Assembly (NCBI GenBank): GCA_000469685.2
Contig: LS997566.1
Coordinates: 30,437,496-30,501,495, forward strand
DNA: 64,000 nt
Direction of reading: 5' to 3'
DNA from: Haemonchus contortus
Lineage: Eukaryota > Nematoda > Chromadorea > Rhabditida > Trichostrongylidae
The position numbers and the translations under genes are program-made. How positions within the stretch are numbered: the stretch's first letter is position 1; each line of letters starts with the position of its first letter. Positions 28,560 through 39,850 of the stretch are shown here, piece by piece. The notes under the pieces were generated by a model. That model was not told where the DNA came from and searched no databases. It saw only the letters and a list, made by a program, of their open reading frames with translations.

Positions 28560-30869
28560 GTGTTGTGCTTGTGGTGTGACGATTAGATTAGTATTAAATA
28601 TGTTGTGAGATATATTCGGTTTGAACCGGAGGAGTTCCTTATGATCGTTTTTCTAGGTCCAGTCATAACGAATTTGCCTTATACTCAGCTAACGGATGGT
28701 GGCGGGTTTCTGAAAATCCCCAGCGAGCAATTTGTGGGCCTAGCGCTCAAATATCGTCCTTCCTGTCTCCTGTGCGGACAGAATTTTCGCAATCATACTT
28801 TGCGCTGAGCATGGGCGAAGGGCGTCAAGCGTCGACTCATTGTACAGCGGGGTAGTCAGTGTGCTACTGATCGATATCGCATGGCTCCAAGGCTCGTGCT
28901 TGGATTTAATGCCTTTAAGGCGGTCCCACATGTCTGCCTGCTAACCTGGGCATTTGATTTTCTATTCTACACCCAATGCTAGTCATACCTCATATAACAA
29001 ACATAGGAATATGAAAAAAGCAATTCGAGTGAGAACAGTAAAACTAGTTCAAAGCAGCTACTGCTAAAGCTAAAGCCAGGTTGATTACGCGAAGGGGAAT
29101 AGACCAACCAGCTGGAAATCCATAAACGAATGAAATCCCAACATGAGACCTTTGGGGATGCCAAAACTGGGCGCTCAGTCTTCAGACGCCGATGTGTCAC
29201 GCACATCGGCGTCGGGAGTTTGACGCCCGTGCCTTACACCATGCGACAATCGGGCATCGCCAAACATGGGGACGGCTTGCGCTTTCATTGAACTGACGCC
29301 AGCATCTGTACGCTGAGTATAACTGCAGTTCCCACTCCAACTTCTCGAAGTGTAATCTGGTAATCTGTGAATTCGCAGTGACGCCAATGCTGCGGTTCGG
29401 GAAAAGTTATTGATTTAATGATCTTCTGGAGGTCTCGTCAATTCCACATTGTCAAGGAGCTTATCCGGTGCATTTGTGCAATGTTGGGTGGTTGTGAGGA
29501 AGTCGATGCTATCGAAATCACATCACATTAATTTCAGATGGCCGAGCAGCGCAAAATGGAAAAGTCGATATTCTAAACTCGTCTGCAAAATCGATTCGAT
29601 CCGTTTATGGTCTCCGTGCTGTCGCCGTTTCAGTGCACCAACGCCCAGTGTTCTTTGCCGTCGACATCGTTCTTGATGTAGCTTGCTGCTGAAGCGAACG
29701 TCGTCCTATTAGCTCTTCTTCCATCGGTTTCCGATCACAGTTGTCTGCAGCTATTATCGTGCCTTATGTAATGCTGTCGTCTTCTATATTCTGAGTCGAG
29801 AGATGCTTCTGTGCCGTCGCTGGTCATCATCGTCGCCGTGGTCGTCGTCGCTGCGCGCTATCGTATTTTTTTATCGCTACCGTATACAATGCTTTTGTCT
29901 CCGTAGATGTGTGCTGGAGGGACTGCTCCTCCCACTCCACGTAGTGATCCTGGCCAGACGTCCTCCTCGACCTCAAAATATACTGTGGGGACAACTGTGT
30001 CCGAGACCCCAATATGAATGTCATTTGTCATACCACCGTTCTAGTCTCTCAAGCCGTTGTGCATATGTGGTTGTGTATGCGGTGATGATTTAGAGGCAGC
30101 AGTAATGAGTGATGAAGTGATCTCCCGATCCTTCATTTAGTACATGTAGATCTTCTGGGTGGTTTTTCGCCCGTAGTTTCGAGAACGTATCATCCCATAA
30201 TGTGTTATGTTGTTTGTGAATAGTGAGCCTTTTTCCAGTGCTTATTCGAATGTCGCCTTCCCTTACCTTCGATTTCAAATCATCGTGTCTTGTGCATCTC
30301 TATTACGATTTATTATGTTTTTCTTAATATTTCTAAGTCGTTTATTCTAGTAGCCTGCATTTGTTAATAAAGATTGCATTGCGTTGAATTTTGGGATTTA
30401 CAAACTGAAGAACAAAAGAAGCCCATAGATGATGAGAGTCGGCTGAAAGAATCTACCGCTTCGGGGAGTCATCGAGTTCACAACCATAACAGAGAGGTCA
30501 CCAATTAGTAGAAATTCGACTGTTCGAGATGGTTTCCTACACGTCACTCTCGATTCCCTCGTAACAAGGGCGTTTGAATTTTCATTTTTCGAAAGAAAGG
30601 TCCACACAAGATCACTGCATTATGGCCAGACTTATTAAGACCGTTCTATGTACCCCTCTCCCCGTTTCTCCACTGGACCTGCTTTTGGACAACACAACAA
30701 AATGAAACTAAACTATGTACTTTTGTAAATGCTCCGTTCTTCAACAAGACAAATGGTATCAAATTTCATGTAACACAGAGCGGATTTTTTGTACCATTTG
30801 CTTTCAGAGGAGATTTTTGAATGTTCTCCAATTCACCTGTTTCCTTGTTTCTGCACTCATTCGATAACT
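28560..30869. other. No gene recognised downstream of the kinesin light chain
   Basis: About 2.3 kb. A perfect 12-bp hairpin (29185-29196 with 29202-29213, five-base loop) lies in a region with GC-rich short frames. Several open frames (28605-28808 plus, 29803-30093 plus) have no recognisable motif. Nothing else could be supported. Confidence 0.5.
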
Positions 30870-31119
30870 TTACCTGAAGCGACTTTCGATGTGGCGGTTC
30901 GGAACGATACTCGCCTAAGCCAACCACGGGTCGATTTTCTGGTACTGAATTCGTCCGGGAGGATAAAAGCGGTGACTTGCACGCTTGCTGGCTACCAGCA
31001 GTTATTGTGTAGGCCATATACGCAGTCAAACTCCGCTACGACGGTGAATGGAAATCATGTGCGTGGGAGTGGGCATTTCAGAAGTGGAACCGATCAACTC
31101 CGAAGGCTTTATCCGCTTA
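30870..31119 (+). mobile_element. tRNA-derived SINE-like repeat, copy D, interrupted by gypsy
   Basis: In the plus orientation this matches the reverse complement of copies A and C: a B-box-like ggttcggaac near 30896, then gcctaagccaacc, aggataaaagcggtgacttgc, gtgtaggccatatacgcag and gtgaatggaaatcatgtgcg. The copy breaks off at ctta (31116-31119), where the gypsy LTR begins. Its remainder probably resumes at 37914 (cttatcttttt), on the far side of the element. A short open frame here (30789-31235) is a by-product. Confidence 0.65.
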
Positions 31120-31478
31120 TGTCATATATGTGCCACACCGGTGCTCGATCGATCTCGGCCTCGAGGTCGGCGCATCGAGTACCGGGGGATCCCTGGTATC
31201 CCGAGGTGCAGTGGCCTGCGGACCATTGCATTTGACCCGACCTCAGTCCTAGTATATATAGCTGGCTCTCACCTAGGTTCGAAATCAAGTTAAGATTCGT
31301 ATTGCCCTGTTTGCTAATTGCATTTACTTTTTGTTTTTTGTAATTCGTCTCATCGTTTACACTTTGTTTGATAAAAATATCAAAAATATCGTATTCGTTT
31401 TCGCAACTAGAAAAGTTTTAATCGGGCTCGATTAAAACCGAAATTATCCAGAAAAACCACTAGACGCTTGAAGTTACA
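31120..31478 (+). repeat. 5' LTR of the gypsy element
   Basis: The LTR begins TGTCATATATGTGCC and ends AAGTTACA, following the TG...CA rule. It shares with the 3' LTR a GC-rich first part (segments with ggtgctcgatcgatctcgg and gggggatccctggtatccc) and an AT-rich second part with tttgtaattcgtctcatc. It contains tatatatag near 31254, a possible TATA element. No clear primer-binding site starting with TGG follows. Confidence 0.85.
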
Positions 31479-31507
31479 TGAGATCCAAGCCAAGTGAGCT
31501 CGAATAA

Positions 31508-32765
31508 ATGAATTCAGTTGTAGAAATGTCTGTTATGAGCGGAATCACGCACAACTCTGTGGAGAACACAGTAGAGGACATGGTTGTTGGAGAAGACAAC
31601 AGAAGTGGAACAGTGCTAAGTGAAATGAACTCCCAGCTAGCTAGTGCTTTTGATAATATTATCCGCCGCTTAGGGGATAGTCTGGATGACCGGATTCGGA
31701 ATCTATCTGCACAGAAAAAGCAAAATATTTTGGAATTGGTTCAAGGCACAGTAGAAATAGCTAGAGAAAAAGCTAAGCTGGCAATTGGTCAAGCTAGGCA
31801 TTCGATTTTTGAGGATATTGGACTAACTCCAGGAGAATTGCGCAAAGTTTTGCCAATTGCGAGTTATAATAGCAGCTTGATGCAAACTTTGACAGCAGAA
31901 ATGGGCTGCGAAACCAATGAGGTTTTGGCTGAAGTGAGGGCCATGAATGAAGAGCTAGTTAGTCTCAGAAGTCTAAAAAGCCAATTGCAGGGTCAAGTGG
32001 ACGAATTGACGACGAAGCTGGCCACCTCGTTCCGAGGCGCTCGCACAGCCACGGAAGCCCACGGTGAGGAAAACACTGGCGTAGATTGGTCTGCTGTGAG
32101 CAAGCAGCTCTTGTCATTAAATAATGGCAATAAACCCAATGTTCAGAGCCGCCAGCCCGCGTGCCACGAAACGAAAGATGGCGACTGAAGCACCCGAGGT
32201 CAATCTACAGCGGACGGTCGAGTCCATCTTGTCCGCTGTCTACCAGCGTGTCGACAGTCGGTGAGTCGAGTTCTGTTTTGCAAAACTCCATAGGGGAGGG
32301 AAAATCAGATACTCACATATCCCATGCAATGAACGGAATGTTCAGCGTTTTTAGAGGGTTTTTAAAGCGCAAAGCGTGGCCGAGGTGCCCAAATATGACG
32401 GGAAGACCTCACTAAGTGATTTTTTACGGGCAGTAGAAATGAAGTATCCCTCAATAGTCTGGTCGGATAGCGATAGACGGGATATGCTGGTAAATAACCT
32501 GGTAGGGTTGGCTCGATCCGTCCATAAGGGGTTACCAGAGTGTGTGAAGAAGGGTAGTTTTGCTGGAATTGTGAAAGCCCTCAAGGAAGCCCGGCGTAAC
32601 CCTTGCGAAAAGTTAAGGATCATCGATGAGTGGGACAAACTCAAGAAGAGGAATAGTGAATCGGTAGCAGATTTTTGCTGCCGGATGGAGGATATCTCCA
32701 GGAAAATTCACCCAAGTAACGAATTGGATATCCATTTGGCCTCTAAATCGTACTTCTGCCTATAG
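31508..32765 (+). pseudogene. gypsy gag (two broken segments)
   Basis: The first segment (31508-32188, 226 codons) begins with ATG shortly after the LTR and is rich in charged, helix-forming residues. A second segment (about 32352-32765) in another frame contains VPKYDGKTSLSDFLRAVEMK and resembles a capsid region. Between them is a stretch with stops in all frames; a gtgagt at 32261 and cag/tag sites near 32345-32352 could suggest an intron, but the frames do not join. The second segment ends at a TAG at 32763. Gag would form the virus-like particle. Confidence 0.6.
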
Positions 32766-32786
32766 CATTGGAAGGACTCGTACCAT

Positions 32787-33353
32787 ATGCTAGCCGCTCT
32801 GGAAGGGCAGAATGGGGAGACTTACGATGCCGTCAAAAGGGTTGCATTGAGACTTGAAAAGTCCCAAATGGCGAAGTCTTTAAGTCTATCAAAGAAGGAA
32901 ATTTTGGAAAGTTGGTTGGACAACACTAGGGGGAAGATTAGCGCCTTAAAGGCGACAGCCTCTAGCTATGATGATAAGGGCACCCGGAAATGTTATAACT
33001 GCGGGGAGAAAGGTCATTATAGTGCCTCCTGTCCAAATAAATACCCTTATAAAGGTTCCATACCTGGTAAAAAAGGTCATGGATCAATGAGAAAGGATAA
33101 GGATGGACATGCTCCTAAGAAATCACTCTCTACATTCGTGGAGGAATGGTGTGGGATGGTCCGTACCTGTAAGTCAGCTTTAGATTCAACCACAATAGCG
33201 GTGGGGAAAGCGACGTTGTACGATGCAGAGATCTTAGGGCTCACGACTAAAGCATTGATAGATACTGGGTCAGTAATATCCATAGTACCAGCTGGTCTGC
33301 TCAAGCAAGCCAAGGTGCAAGGCTTTGACATTGACAAAGAGTGGAAATGGTAG
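32787..33353 (+). pseudogene. gypsy nucleocapsid zinc knuckle and protease
   Basis: The frame has the CCHC knuckle CYNCGEKGHYSASCP (codons near 32994-33038), which packages RNA, followed by the retroviral aspartic protease motif ALIDTGSVISIVP (near 33250-33290). The frame ends at 33353, and its continuation lies in the overlapping frame starting about 33341, so there is a frame change inside protease. Whether this was an original programmed frameshift or later decay is unclear; decay is more likely given the other lesions. Confidence 0.75.
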
Positions 33354-34623
33354 GTCATGGAAGCGAGCACAAAGTTTTTGATGCTTCGGGGAACCAAATG
33401 AGCTTTCTTGCAATTGTAAACGCAAAAGTAAGCGTTCAAGGCGCGGATAGCGTTCAAGATACCATGCATGTCCAGAAAAGCAAGGAAAATACGCTGCTTC
33501 TAGGAACTAATGCCTTTAATGCTTTAAGAATTCAATTACGATTTGAACCTAGCATAGAGCCGTTGCGGAAGGCAACAACCTTTTTGGAACATGCGAAGGC
33601 GTCGAAAAGGGTAGTTATACCACCGGGAGCCGCCGCAAAAATTGAGCTAGAGAGCTCGAAGAAGTTTGGAGAACAGTTTTTCTTGTCCAACGATTCCCGT
33701 ATTTGTTCAGGGGTATGTCGTCTCGAGGAGGGTAGCACGGAAGTCTCCGTTGCGAACCGCGACTCCCAGACCTGGGTAGTTAATAAGGGTCAGCCGCTCG
33801 GAGAATGGTCAGATTCTTGTTCTATCAGGTCTCCCGAGGCTATAGACATGTCAGGCGGTATGCTTGACATGGAAAAACATGTTGTACTGCGAAAGTCAAA
33901 ACGGGTGAAAGTTTTGATCGATTTGATACAACAAAATCATGGTCCAGAAAAGCTGCCGAAAGAGTTGGTGGAAATTCTCAAAAAGTTTAATGAAACTTTC
34001 GCAATAAACGATTCTGAACTTGAGCAAACCAGCTTGGTAGAACATGATATTGATGTACAGGGACACATACCCATCCGTCAAAAGACGAGACCCGTACCAT
34101 ATGGTGTGAGGAAGCAAGTAGATGGTATGCTTTTAGATTTGAAGAATCGGAGAATTATTGAGGAAAGCCAATCACCCTGGGCCTCTCCAGTACTGCTGGT
34201 AGCAAAGAAAGATGGTAGATGAAGAAAGAAAGATGGTAGTACACGGTTGTGTATTGACTACAGAGAGGTGAACAAAGTAACTAAGAAAGATTGTTACCCT
34301 TTACCACCAATCGATATAACCCTTCAGAAGCTGCAAGGAATGAGATGGTTTTCATCTCTCGATCTGGTTAGTGGTTACTGGCAGGTACCGCTCACAGAGA
34401 GAGCAAAGGAAATAAGCGCTTTTACGGGTTGTTCCAATTTAACGTACTGCCGTTTGGCCTTACGAATGCGCCAGCAGCGTTTCAGCGATTAATGGATCAG
34501 GTGCTTGGCGACCTAAAAGGAACAGAAGTCTATGTTTACTTGGACAACATCCTTATCGCAACTAAAACCGAAGAGCGCCACTTAGAGGTGCTGGAAGATC
34601 AGGAAGCATTAACACCAGTTTAA
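33341..34623 (+). pseudogene. gypsy reverse transcriptase (broken)
   Basis: From about 34040 the protein has LVEHDIDVQGHIPIRQKTRP, then IIEESQSPWASPVLLVAKKD, typical of the N-terminal part of Ty3/gypsy RT. A TGA at 34220-34222, next to a small local repeat of aagaaagatgg, interrupts it. It resumes at 34247 with CIDYREVNKVTKKDCYPLPP and FSSLDLVSGYWQVP. A further frame change leads to LPFGLTNAPAAFQRLMD and YVYLDNILIATKT. The catalytic box, usually YxDD, reads YLDN, so one catalytic aspartate is missing. The segment ends at 34623, well short of the RT thumb. Confidence 0.85.
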
Positions 34624-34634
34624 GTTTCTGTTAA

Positions 34635-34944
34635 AAAGTTTCACTATTTCATATTTGGTATTCATACAACAGTGAGAACTGATCACGCCGCACTAACGTC
34701 GCTGTTTAAGCTAGTCCATGTTTCCCCCCGTGTTTTGCGTTGGGCGCTGGAAATACAGCGATATGACCTGAAAATTGAGCATGTAAAAGGAGCAGCAAAC
34801 AGCGTCGCTGATGCGCTATCGCGAGACCCCGTAGATGCTCGGGAGGAAAACGGACCCGTCTGGATAGCAGACGAAAAGTGGTGTGTTGGGTACAGGAGCA
34901 CGAATGGCTCAGAGAGTTGCGAAAAGACCCCGATTTCGGGCTAG
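34635..34944 (+). pseudogene. gypsy RNase H, C-terminal part only
   Basis: The segment encodes VRTDHAALTSLFK and VLRWALEIQRYDLKIEHVKG with ANSVADALSRD, the conserved end of the gypsy RNase H domain. The N-terminal half of RNase H and the RT thumb/connection are absent: the RT segment stops at 34623 and this begins within about 20 bases, so roughly 150-200 codons are deleted. Confidence 0.8.
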
Positions 34945-35008
34945 TCATTGACGCAGTGGAAAGCGAGAGAGGGAGAAGTAAGACTTCAGAGGTTCAAGCT
35001 AAGTTCAC

Positions 35009-36236
35009 TTGATTTCGCGATTGATGGCGGGCAACTCAAACTTACAAGTGAGGACGGTTCATTGTTCCCGGTCACGGAGTAAGCGACATACGTTGTTTGA
35101 AGTAGCTCATCATGGCTCTCTAGGTGGTCATTTTAACGCTCGTAAAATGCTTAATCAGCTGAAGAAAGTTGCATTTTGGCCAGGGCTGCATCAAGACTTG
35201 GTGAAGTGGTGCAAAGAATTCCAAGCGTGTTTTCTGACAAACAACAAAAAGGGAATTGTCTCTCCTCTGAAGCCTATAGTTTCACTAAAGCCATTCGAAA
35301 ATGTCGGGATCGACTTACTCGAAATGGGCTTAACTACTCGTGGGAATCTCTACATTGTAACAGTTGTGGACCATTTCACAGTGTTTGGCAGCGTATCCAA
35401 TTCCAGATGAAAAGGCTGAAACAGTTGCTGAGGCACTCTTCAGCAACTGGATTTGCGGCTGCGGTCGATGGCCAACTGTTTTGCTTTCAGACCGTGGGGG
35501 CGAATTTGAGAATTCCGTCATGGAGGTCCTATGCTCGGTTATGAACATTCAACAAAAATTACCTAAGTGTTATTGCCCGAGGGAAAATGGTATAATGGAA
35601 AGAGTCAATGGAACCATTGTTAGGATGCTTAGGAAAAAACAGTTGTAGCAGCGGAGTGGGATAGGATTCTACCCACGATCGTGTATGCTTACAATGCAGT
35701 CCCACATGGAGCCACTGGGGAGAGTCCCCATTTTCTGCTCTACGGCCACGATCCCGTTTATCCCTCGGCTGTTATACCATCAAAGGTTTTGTTACCATAC
35801 ATGGTAGAATACGATAGTTATAAAACCGAATTTCGGAATGGTCTAAAACTGGCTCGTAATTACATCACGGAAAATGCCAATGAATGTCGTAATAGGATGA
35901 AAAGGAACTACGATAGAGAGTGGAACACTCAAAAATGCACGAAATTTAACGTTGGGGATAGAGTTTATGTGAAAATCCCGGCAGAGAAAGGGGAATCGCG
36001 TCACCCTAAACTGGTCACCTCGTGGGAAGGTCCATTTCGTGGTTACTGCGTCAGAGAACTCTGCATTGGTAACATTGGTCGGAGAAAATAATCTTACAAA
36101 AGAGCTCCCATTCGATCAGTTAGGGAAAATTCCATCAGAAATAAGCGATAATCCGGTCAAGGGTTTGACTACTCGCTACGAAAAACGTGGCAGACCTAGA
36201 AAAGTAGAAATGAAAGTCAACAAAATGATAAACTAA
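35009..36236 (+). pseudogene. gypsy integrase (broken into several frames)
   Basis: Four overlapping open pieces (35009-35410, 35364-35648, 35681-36091, 36039-36236) make up one integrase. The zinc-binding HHCC region is seen in HHGSLGGHFNARKM and CKEFQAC. The catalytic triad is still recognisable: D in VGIDLLEMG, D in LLSDRGGEFEN, E in ENGIMERVNGT. Then come YNAVPHGATGESPHFLLYGHDP and a C-terminal SH3-like region with FNVGDRVYVKIP and LVTSWEGPF. Frame changes near 35390 and 36050 and a stop at 35646 prevent a functional protein. Confidence 0.85.
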
Positions 36237-36266
36237 ACGTGTTTCAGAATTCATGTTCCTATTTTC

Positions 36267-37491
36267 AGCACCATCGTTTCGTCAACGACGGATGTCCGAC
36301 AGGTCTGGCGTTGCCCCGGAAAGCTGATGTGTCAAGGAGTAGAAGTAGAATGTTCAACTGACGTTATCTTGCACGATGTCATTCCTAATGCTCCCTTTGG
36401 AGCTTTGAAATTTTCGTCACTATATGAATTAGCTCGTCTATTATCGGTTTTGATCCAGTCTCATGTACCCGAAGCATAGCGAACCGCCAGACTTCTCGAT
36501 CGGTTATACGATCTCGTCGCTCCATCCGGATAGGTATGGCCTTATCGTTCTACAAGCAGCACTGTATTCATGCAACACTAAGTTCGGTCGCTGAGGCTGG
36601 AAACGTTGCCCTTGCACACCCACCGCGAAGCCGATGGGATACAACGAACATGGCGGTCGTGACGGATATGGCAAAAAGTTATGCTTCAAATTATCCTTGG
36701 ACGGACTCATCTTGGAAAAATCTGAAGTAAAAAAAACCTCATTATTTTACCAGCTGGCTTCGAAAATGTACAGGATTGCTTCAAGCCAGAGCTCCAAAGA
36801 GCGGTCATCATGAAGAAGCCCGAGGACATGGAGCCAGATTGGTTCACCGATGACTATTCATCTGTCCTGCTATTCAGCCCTGCGGAATTCACTGGAACAT
36901 CAAGACGGCGTGGGGCGTGGACCCAACTTGATGCAACTTGTCGCCAAAGGCACCGAATTGATCGCGCTCGCTGGACCGCAGAATGATAATCAGTGGAAAA
37001 GGTCCGTAGATATGGTACTATTCGAAGAGGCCCTGAATCAGCGACCTCCCTTGAAAAATCGTCTTCGCTGTCTACTGCCTCTACGGTCCCAACAGGAGAC
37101 CGTAGGAGCGGGATTTTCGACGGTCACGTACGAAGATGGGAAAATATTCACTCAAAGTGCAGCCAAACGTTTTTGGATGACCACAATGGCACAATATGCG
37201 AGCTTGTTAAAGTTTACACCATTCAAAAGAATTGATGAACGTCGCACGGATGGTGTCCCAAATATTCAGGAGTATCGGAAGAAAGTTGCACCCTGGAAAG
37301 AACAGCAACGAAGGGGTGGCCATCATCCCAAAACAGGAGAACGGATCCCTCAAGAGATCAGGCCACCTCAACGCAGTGGAAATAAAATGTTCAAATTAGT
37401 TCCTGTTCATAGGGAGCATCGATATGTAGGTCAGTCAGGACCCAGAGGTCGAGGGGGCGAGGCTCAAACCCTCATCGCCGGTTTTGAATAA
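36267..37491 (+). pseudogene. Unrecognised third coding region of the gypsy element
   Basis: Between pol and the 3' LTR lies about 1.2 kb with coding character. It opens right after a near-perfect splice acceptor (attttcag, 36261-36268) with a frame reading TDVRQVWRCPGKLMCQGVEV to 36479. The same frame reads protein-like beyond the stop to about 36811 with one further stop. Another frame then takes over, and the open piece 36850-37491 encodes FSTVTYEDGKIFTQSAAKRF and, near its end, GGHHPKTGERIPQEI. The position is that of an envelope or accessory gene, yet no transmembrane segment is seen. The final motif resembles the HPKTGE-type DNA-contacting arm of HU/IHF proteins, a weak resemblance. Function unknown. 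Confidence 0.45.
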
Positions 37492-37539
37492 TTTTGAATC
37501 GAATTTTGAATGAATCGCCATATTTTTAGAGGCACCCCA

Positions 37540-37913
37540 TGTAATAATATATGTGCCACACCGGTGCTCGATCGATCTCGGCCTCGAGGTCGGCGCATCG
37601 AGTACCGGGGGATCCCTGGTATCCCGAGGTGCAGTGGCCTGCGGACCATTGCATCTGACCCGACCTGAGGACTAGTATATGTACATAGCTGGGTCTCACC
37701 TAGGTGCGGACACAAGTTAAGATTCGTTCTTATTGCCCTAATTGCTAAGTGCATTTACGCTCTGTTTTTTGTAATTCGTCTCATCCTTTTCACTTTGTTT
37801 GATAAAAATATCGTATTCGTATTCGTTGTAACAGACGTAATATTTCGCAACTAGAAAAGTTTTAATCGGGCTCGATTACAACCGAAATTATCCACTAGAC
37901 GCTTGAAGTTACA
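37540..37913 (+). repeat. 3' LTR of the gypsy element
   Basis: The LTR is colinear with 31120-31478 but longer, with an extra block near 37826-37845 (gtaacagacgtaat region) and several substitutions. It starts TGTAATAATATATG and ends AAGTTACA. No clear purine tract precedes it. The following ctta is the right copy of the putative target duplication. Confidence 0.85.
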
Positions 37914-37917
37914 CTTA

Positions 37918-38499
37918 TCTTTTTGATGTGCAAATGAGAGAACGGTTTGGGAAGAGCGTCTCTTGGCTCTTCAAATTCAGACGAATTTAATTGTCAAGTT
38001 GACATTTGGAAAGCCTCTAGAAGAAACTTCTTTGCTTTCCAATGTTTATTTTTTCCAACTATGATACAGCGATGCCTCAAAAACTTTCTATACACCCCAA
38101 GAAATGGTGTTCCACCGGTATTTTCACTCATACGCTGCCAATAACTAGGGCGAAAGCCGTTTGCATCACATCGCTTCCACATCAGGTGGGTTGGGAGCTT
38201 CTTCGCACTTCTTAATTTCAGTGAAAACTGAAGTGAAAACCAGAGTGAAGAAGAAGAAGAAATTCTTCGGGTATAAAAGACGAAGGTAAAAAAGTGAAGC
38301 AGTCATTCACAAAATCATAGGAAAACTAGAATAGCCTATAAAGCATCTATTTATTGAGAGTGTATACAAGACTACGTGAGCAGGCAAAAAGCATAAAACC
38401 AAGGAGGACAAAGGCGCACAATGAGCGACGTAATACCTGTGCTCAGCAAAAGAAGACAAAACAAAAACTGAGCAATCGCCAACAACACAATTCAAAAGA
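37918..38499. other. SINE remnant and unassigned sequence
   Basis: The first 30 or so bases probably complete the SINE copy split by the gypsy insertion. The rest contains a short gaagaagaagaagaa purine run (38249 on) and no recognisable gene. The non-coding 3' end of the CR1-like element probably also lies here. Confidence 0.4.
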
Positions 38500-39159
38500 A
38501 GATGGTAGTCAAGAGACCCCATAATTAATATAAGAAAACATGATACTAAGCTTCAGAGGCCATTCTTTTGAATTGGCTAAGAGACAAAGGAAGCGTATTT
38601 TGACGAAATAAATTGTTAAAACGATTTGGAGTCCTGAAAGAAAAATCATTGAACCCGACCTGAGCTCTAGAAATCGAGATCTTGAGCTTGATACTATGTC
38701 TCCTAGAGTTCGCCCTAACGACCTCAAAGAAGTCTGAGGAGCACAAATTAACTCTGCCAGACAATACCTTAAACATCATCAGCAAATAATTGATAACACG
38801 CCTAGGAGATAAACTTTTGAACCCTACTTGATCTCGTCTGTCTGCGCCATTGGAGATAAGGTGGAAGCCGACACTACAACAACGCATAAACAGCTTCCTC
38901 GTAAAGTTGCTTTGAACACTTTCAATCCATCTTTATCACGTTTTTTATGAAGAGAGAAGGCAATTGAACCGCTTTCAAGTATTGGACGAATATACGTCTT
39001 ATAAGCTTTCAATAGTGTATGAACGTGGATCCATGGTACGGTACGGTACGTGAATCTCTCTAATAAATTATATACCCTATGATTAGCTCTGGATATAATG
39101 ACTTTTTAATGACTGTCAAAACAGAGCTTCCAAACAGAGTTATCAAACAGAAACCCAAG

Positions 39160-39850
39160 GTCCTTAAGATGTTAACTCTAATCCTTCACTGCCATTTATG
39201 TGGTGGACAGCAACAGCCCCTTTGCAAGGTTTCCCTACTTGGATGTGCAGTGTTTCATCCACAGTGATAGGCAGATCCCAGAGTTTAGACCATTGAGCCA
39301 TATGATCAATTGCAGATTGTAAAGCAGCAACGTCTTCAACTTTTCGCATGCTTTTATAAATTCTATTAATTTCTGCGTACATTACGCAAGTAATACCACA
39401 ATTCGAAAAAGGCTTGGGCAAATTAAAAGAGTAGAGAAGGAAAAGCAAGGGTGAGAGCACTTCCCCTCGCGGCACACCACTAAAGGTGCGGAAAAGCGAT
39501 GAAAAATCATTACCGATCCGAACCTGATACTGCAGTGAACCATGTAGTTATGAATCCATTGCACTACTCTTGCATGACTGCCGACCAAATGGAGTTTATA
39601 GACTAATTTATTGAGTGGAAACTCATCAAACGCTTTTGAAAAATCAAAGTAGATTACGTGAATCGGCTGCTTCAGTTCAAATAGCTTTGTCCAGTCATTG
39701 AGACTCGGAAGTAACGCTGTTTCTCTAGACCTTCCTCTACAAAAACCGTGTTGAATCCGTGGTATGACACCATTTTCTTCAAGGTGTTTAAGAACATGCT
39801 TCCTCAGAGTTTTCTCTGAAGTTTCAGCAAAAGCTTATTAATACTTATGG
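39160..39850 (-). pseudogene. CR1-like reverse transcriptase remnant
   Basis: Two overlapping frames (39588-39382 and 39475-39164) carry the middle of the RT domain: RVVQWIHNY, the SGVPRGE-like turn, SPLLFLLYSFNLP, then MYAEINRIYKS followed by LQSAIDHMAQWSKLWDLPI. The change YADD to YAEI removes one catalytic aspartate. Upstream sequence (to about 39850) translates to the typical HVIYFDFSKAFDEFPLN-like region in another frame. Confidence 0.8.

Larger units (their letters stand above)
31116..37917 (+). mobile_element. Ty3/gypsy LTR retrotransposon, full structure but inactivated
   Basis: LTRs at 31120-31478 and 37540-37913 flank gag, protease, reverse transcriptase, part of RNase H, integrase and a further reading region. 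The order protease-RT-RNase H-integrase identifies Ty3/gypsy. The 4-bp ctta occurs just outside both LTRs (31116-31119, 37914-37917), a plausible target duplication. Coding regions are cut by many frame changes and by a deletion between RT and RNase H, and the LTRs differ by several indels, so this copy is old and dead. It is nested in a SINE copy. Confidence 0.9.

Noticed and set aside
28605..28808. Open frame with a plausible-looking peptide downstream of the kinesin light chain
   Set aside because: It has no ATG at the frame start, no family motif and no supporting splice sites.
32188..32376. Intron in gypsy gag (gtgagt at 32261, acceptors near 32345-32352)
   Set aside because: None of the donor-acceptor pairs joins the two gag frames; decay is simpler.
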